Positions 60,966 to 64,000 of a stretch of 64,000 bases of DNA are shown here, piece by piece. The stretch is from Struthio camelus (lineage: Eukaryota; Chordata; Aves; Struthioniformes; Struthionidae). Under the pieces are notes generated by a model, which was not told the DNA's origin, ran no database searches, and saw only the letters and a list, made by a program, of their open reading frames with translations. The stretch lies in assembly GCF_040807025.1 (NCBI RefSeq), contig NC_090964.1, positions 8,084,214 to 8,148,213 of the forward strand. The letters run 5' to 3'. Every line of letters begins with the position of its first letter. The first letter of the stretch is position 1. A program made the position numbers and the translations under genes.

Positions 60966-62379
60966 AGGAAGATGCTCTGCCCCAGTTGCAAGCAGGAAAA
61001 AATAAACTGCGGCAGCTCTGCTCCGCAAGGGGAAGGTGTGGGAGCTCCCCGGCGCGGGGCGGCCGCGGCGGTTCCCGAGCGGCTCCTCCAGCCGGACGGC
61101 GGGAGCGGCAGGAGCCGGGGCGGCCGCGGGCGCCCGCAGCCCTGCCGCCCGTGGGCGCCGGCGGCCCTGGCCCGGGGCCCATCCCCGCCACTTCCACCCA
61201 GCTGTGTAAATACTGCCGGCCGAGGACGAAGCTCTTTTTTTTTTTTGGGGGGGGGAATTTTTTCCGTTTAAAGCACCCGCAGCGGGTGCGCACGGAGCAC
61301 CAACGAACACCGATCGCTGCACTGGGGCGCAACCCGCTCCACGACAAACCCCCCCCGCCCCGAAACCCCTCGTCTGCACCGCGTTTTCCAGCGGGGCCGC
61401 TGGGGCTGGCGCAGGAGGAGGCGCAGTCGGCGGCCAGACGCTGGGGCAGCGCTGGCTTTTCTTGCTGACGGCCGTTGGGTTTCGCCAGGGATTGCACCGG
61501 GGTGCTGGCGAGCCGGGGTGCGGGCGGCACACGTGGGTGCTGCGTGCAGCGCGCGGGCCCGGGCACTCTGTGTGTTTTTTGCAAAGACAGCCAGCATCGC
61601 GTCCCCGCGGGAAACGCGGGTGGTGGCTGGATGCCGGCTGGAGTTCGGCTGCCCCAAGTCCCCGCAGGACGCTCCCGAAACGCTTCGGGATGGGTGATGC
61701 TTCCCCATGGCTTGCAGAGCACCGGGATGCTGAAAAACAGCTCGGACAGCAAGGGTGGGAACGGAAAGGTATGGGGAAAGGAGAGGAGAGGAAGAAAGGG
61801 AGGCGTCAGGCCGTGCCGAGGGGCGGCGCAGTGGCCAAGGGCACCCCTGGGTGCTGCCAACACCCTCCGCCAGCCTCTCCCGTGCAACCCTCGCTCCGCC
61901 GTGATTATAACCTGCGTGCAGACCTGACTCGCTCTGCCGCCGCCGGGACGAACTCTCAAAGCCCATCCTGACAGCAGGCTTAAAAATAAAATGCACCTGA
62001 TTTTTAAGTTTGCACGCAAAAATAGCAAGGGTCATGCCCCCCTCCAGGGTTTCCTTTCCACTCGGAAAGGCAGCGCGCTGGAACGGCCGGGCGCATCAGC
62101 CACAACCAAACCCAGCCGACGGTGCCCAGTGGCACCGCGGCGAGGCTGGCCCGAAGGCCCTTCGCCCAGCCCGACTGCAAGGGGTTTGTGCGCGGCAGAG
62201 GTTTGCCGTTTCCCCTTCCCAGGGAAAAGGCGCGCTGGCGGGGAGCCGCGCGCACGGCCCGGCTCACGGGCGGGCGGCCGAGCAGGGTGCGCGGACCGGT
62301 CCGAGCGCCCGATGGGGCACCGAGCTACCCCCTGCGCCTGCCCCGGCGCGATCATCACGCAGCGAATCATGCAGGCAAA

Positions 62380-62500
62380 TCACAGCTAGCCTTCGCCCAC
62401 GGCTGAATGTTAGTTCATTAACAGGAAGGGGGGTGACAAAGCCGCAGAAATCAAAGCCATTCAAATTGAAGGCTGAAACCGTGTTCGCCAGGTCTCGCTG
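62380..62500. promoter_or_regulatory. AT-richer island with homeodomain-type cores
   Basis: About 120 bp with GTTAGTTCATTAACAGG, CAAAGCCATTCAAATTG and nearby CAAATCACAGC in CpG-rich surroundings. A candidate element in BMP8A intron 1; conservation unknown. Confidence 0.25.
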
Positions 62501-63819
62501 CTGCTCCTGCGAGAGCCGGGCCGGGCGCACGGGCGCCTCGCAGGCTCTCGCTTCCCAGCTACGCCCAAACTGCCCATCAGCGGCCCTTTTAACCAAACCT
62601 GTTAGTTTTAAAGCACTTCTTGGTAGTTCAATCTCTCTCGCGCGTATACCGCAGTGGAGGGGAGATGGGATTGGAGGCCCCGGCACCTGCTGCGCTCTCG
62701 GCTTGCCCCGAGGCGTCTAGCGCCTACGGTGCCGGCGCGCCTGAGCCTGCAGCCGGCCCGCGCCACAGCCCGGGGCGGCACGGCCTGTCCTTGCGGGGCT
62801 CTGCCGGGGCTGGGGCCGGGGATTGCTTCCCTGCGCGGCCGTGGGAAAGCAAAGAAAGGCCTTGGGAGACTGCCGCCGAGCGCAACGGCTCGCGACGCGC
62901 GGCCGGTTTCGGCGGTAGAGCTGGCACATCTGCTCCGCGGTTCCTTGGCCGAGCCCTGCTCGTCCGTGGCGCTCGGTCGCTGGTACCTCCTTCCCCGACG
63001 CCCTCCTCCTGCACCAACCGCACAGCTGCCCGGACGGATGTTTTCCATCACCCATCTACTTCCTAAAAGCACTCACGACGTCACGAAATGACAACAGAGC
63101 CAACATCGGGGACAGCAAAAACATCAAAGCCCTCCTGCCCTTGCCCAGGTGCCCTCCGGACTGTCCTGGGCCCTGACCGAGGGAGGCAGGGTTTCTCCCC
63201 AGGCTCGGCTTTGGGAGGGCTGGAGGAGGCACAGAGCCCCCGAGGGGCAGGCAGGTCCCAGCCCCGCTCCAGCCTTCGCCCCTCTGCTCCCGGCGCCGGG
63301 CGCGCGGGGCACCCGGGCTGGGCGCCGAGAGGCGCCGGAGAAGAAAGGAGGCCTGTTCGGCCCTCGGCAGGTACCTTGGCGAGCGGCGGCTCCTTCCTGT
63401 TACACGCCGTTTGGCACGCCGCGGCGCCCGCGGCAGCCAAAAACAGCTGCGCTCTTGAGAAGCTTCCCCGAGCCCGGGCTCCCGGCCATTTCTGGGGCCG
63501 AAGGGCCCGGCCACCGCTCCGCGCCCGCCGACGCCACCCGCCTCTGCGCGGATGCTCCCCAAAAAGCTCGTGCTTGGCCGCTGCGGCCCAGAGAGGGACA
63601 CTGTACCCTCCTTAAAGAGCAGAGGCAGGGAAAAGCTGCCGATCCTAACCCTTGGCCATGCATCCCAGGAGCCTGCGGGGTTGCTCACGCTTCCTGCCCA
63701 CCCGGTGCCCGCCCGCGCGGCGGTGTCCCCTTGCACCCTGCGTGCTCGTGGCTCCTCTGACGCTGGCTGGAAACCTCTCTGCTTTCGCTGCCGCTCACGC
63801 AACTGCCTCCAGCCAAGAC

Positions 63820-63930
63820 GGCAGCCAGAGCGCTGTATTGCTCAGTAACCAGCTGGACAGGATTCCAGCAATAATTAGCAACCTTGAGTATTTTATTTTG
63901 AATCGTGATTCAGTGTCCTACCGCGGGTAA
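63820..63930. promoter_or_regulatory. AT-rich island near right edge
   Basis: About 110 bp including CAGCAATAATTAGCAACC, TATTTTATTTTGAATCGTG and GGTAATTCG between GC-rich flanks, in BMP8A intron 1. Confidence 0.25.
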
Positions 63931-64000
63931 TTCGTTCCACCCTGCTGCTGGCACAAGCGAGCTGCTGTCCCTCCCGCGCGCTCGCTCCCCGGTCGCTAGC

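Larger units (their letters stand above)
57312..64000 (-). other. BMP8A: BMP8A intron 1 (partial)
   Basis: More than 6.6 kb lie between exon 2 and the unseen exon 1. It is mostly GC-rich with many CpG and several G or C runs, broken by AT-rich islands at 58.18-58.69, 60.77-60.97, 62.38-62.50 and 63.82-63.93 kb. Long open frames here, including one on the minus strand over 60.95-62.03 kb, show no known homology and are probably chance. Confidence 0.55.

Noticed and set aside
60952-62028. Long minus-strand open frame (358 codons) right of BMP8A, considered as BMP8A exon 1 or a new gene
   Set aside because: It lacks a signal peptide followed by BMP propeptide sequence (no EILAVLGL-like motif) and has no recognisable homology. 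GC-rich DNA of this kind gives long chance frames.

Overview
This is nuclear DNA of a vertebrate, almost certainly a bird. The coding exons read as close relatives of human NT5C1A, HEYL, PABPC4, PPIE and BMP8A. Introns are compact, the GC content is high with many CpG-rich blocks and long G or C runs, and the one clear transposon remnant (about 8.4 kb) is the 3' end of a CR1 LINE of the avian type. This gene block is the counterpart of part of human chromosome 1p34; from memory it lies on microchromosome 23 in chicken. I cannot name the species.

Layout: (1) 1-2974, the last five coding exons of NT5C1A (+), an AMP-preferring cytosolic 5'-nucleotidase; its first exon lies left of the window. 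(2) 2975 to about 18 kb, the NT5C1A 3' flank, then CpG-rich intergenic DNA with a CR1 fragment, a tandem array of YY1-like sites and an AT-rich block just upstream of HEYL. (3) 18046-25730, complete HEYL (+, 5 exons, 326 aa), a Hey-family bHLH-Orange repressor, with about 2 kb of 3' UTR. (4) 27.7-31.6 kb, intergenic. (5) 31.6-46.04 kb, complete PABPC4 (+, 14 coding exons, 630 aa, plus a spliced 3' UTR exon), with a TATA box and a pyrimidine-tract start site. Introns 6, 7 and 10 each carry a 122-nt H/ACA snoRNA copy related to SNORA55. (6) 46926-51872, complete PPIE (+, 10 exons, 301 aa), a spliceosomal RRM-cyclophilin, with a large minisatellite in intron 2. (7) 57311-54473, BMP8A (-, last six of seven expected exons). 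It is convergent with PPIE and has a palindromic microsatellite in its probable 3' UTR. Its signal-peptide exon is not visible and should lie beyond 64 kb. The right-hand 6.7 kb is BMP8A intron 1, GC-rich with AT-rich islands that look like candidate regulatory elements.

The genes are not an operon-like unit; they are neighbours kept together in vertebrates. PABPC4 and PPIE act in mRNA metabolism, HEYL is a Notch target, BMP8A is a secreted TGF-beta family ligand and NT5C1A works in adenosine production. The gene order and strands match the human block NT5C1A-HEYL-PABPC4-PPIEL-BMP8A, so here an intact PPIE stands where human has the PPIEL pseudogene. The most interesting signal is the triplicated intronic snoRNA: all three copies have the same length, intact H and ACA boxes and a compensatory change in the closing stem of the 5' hairpin.
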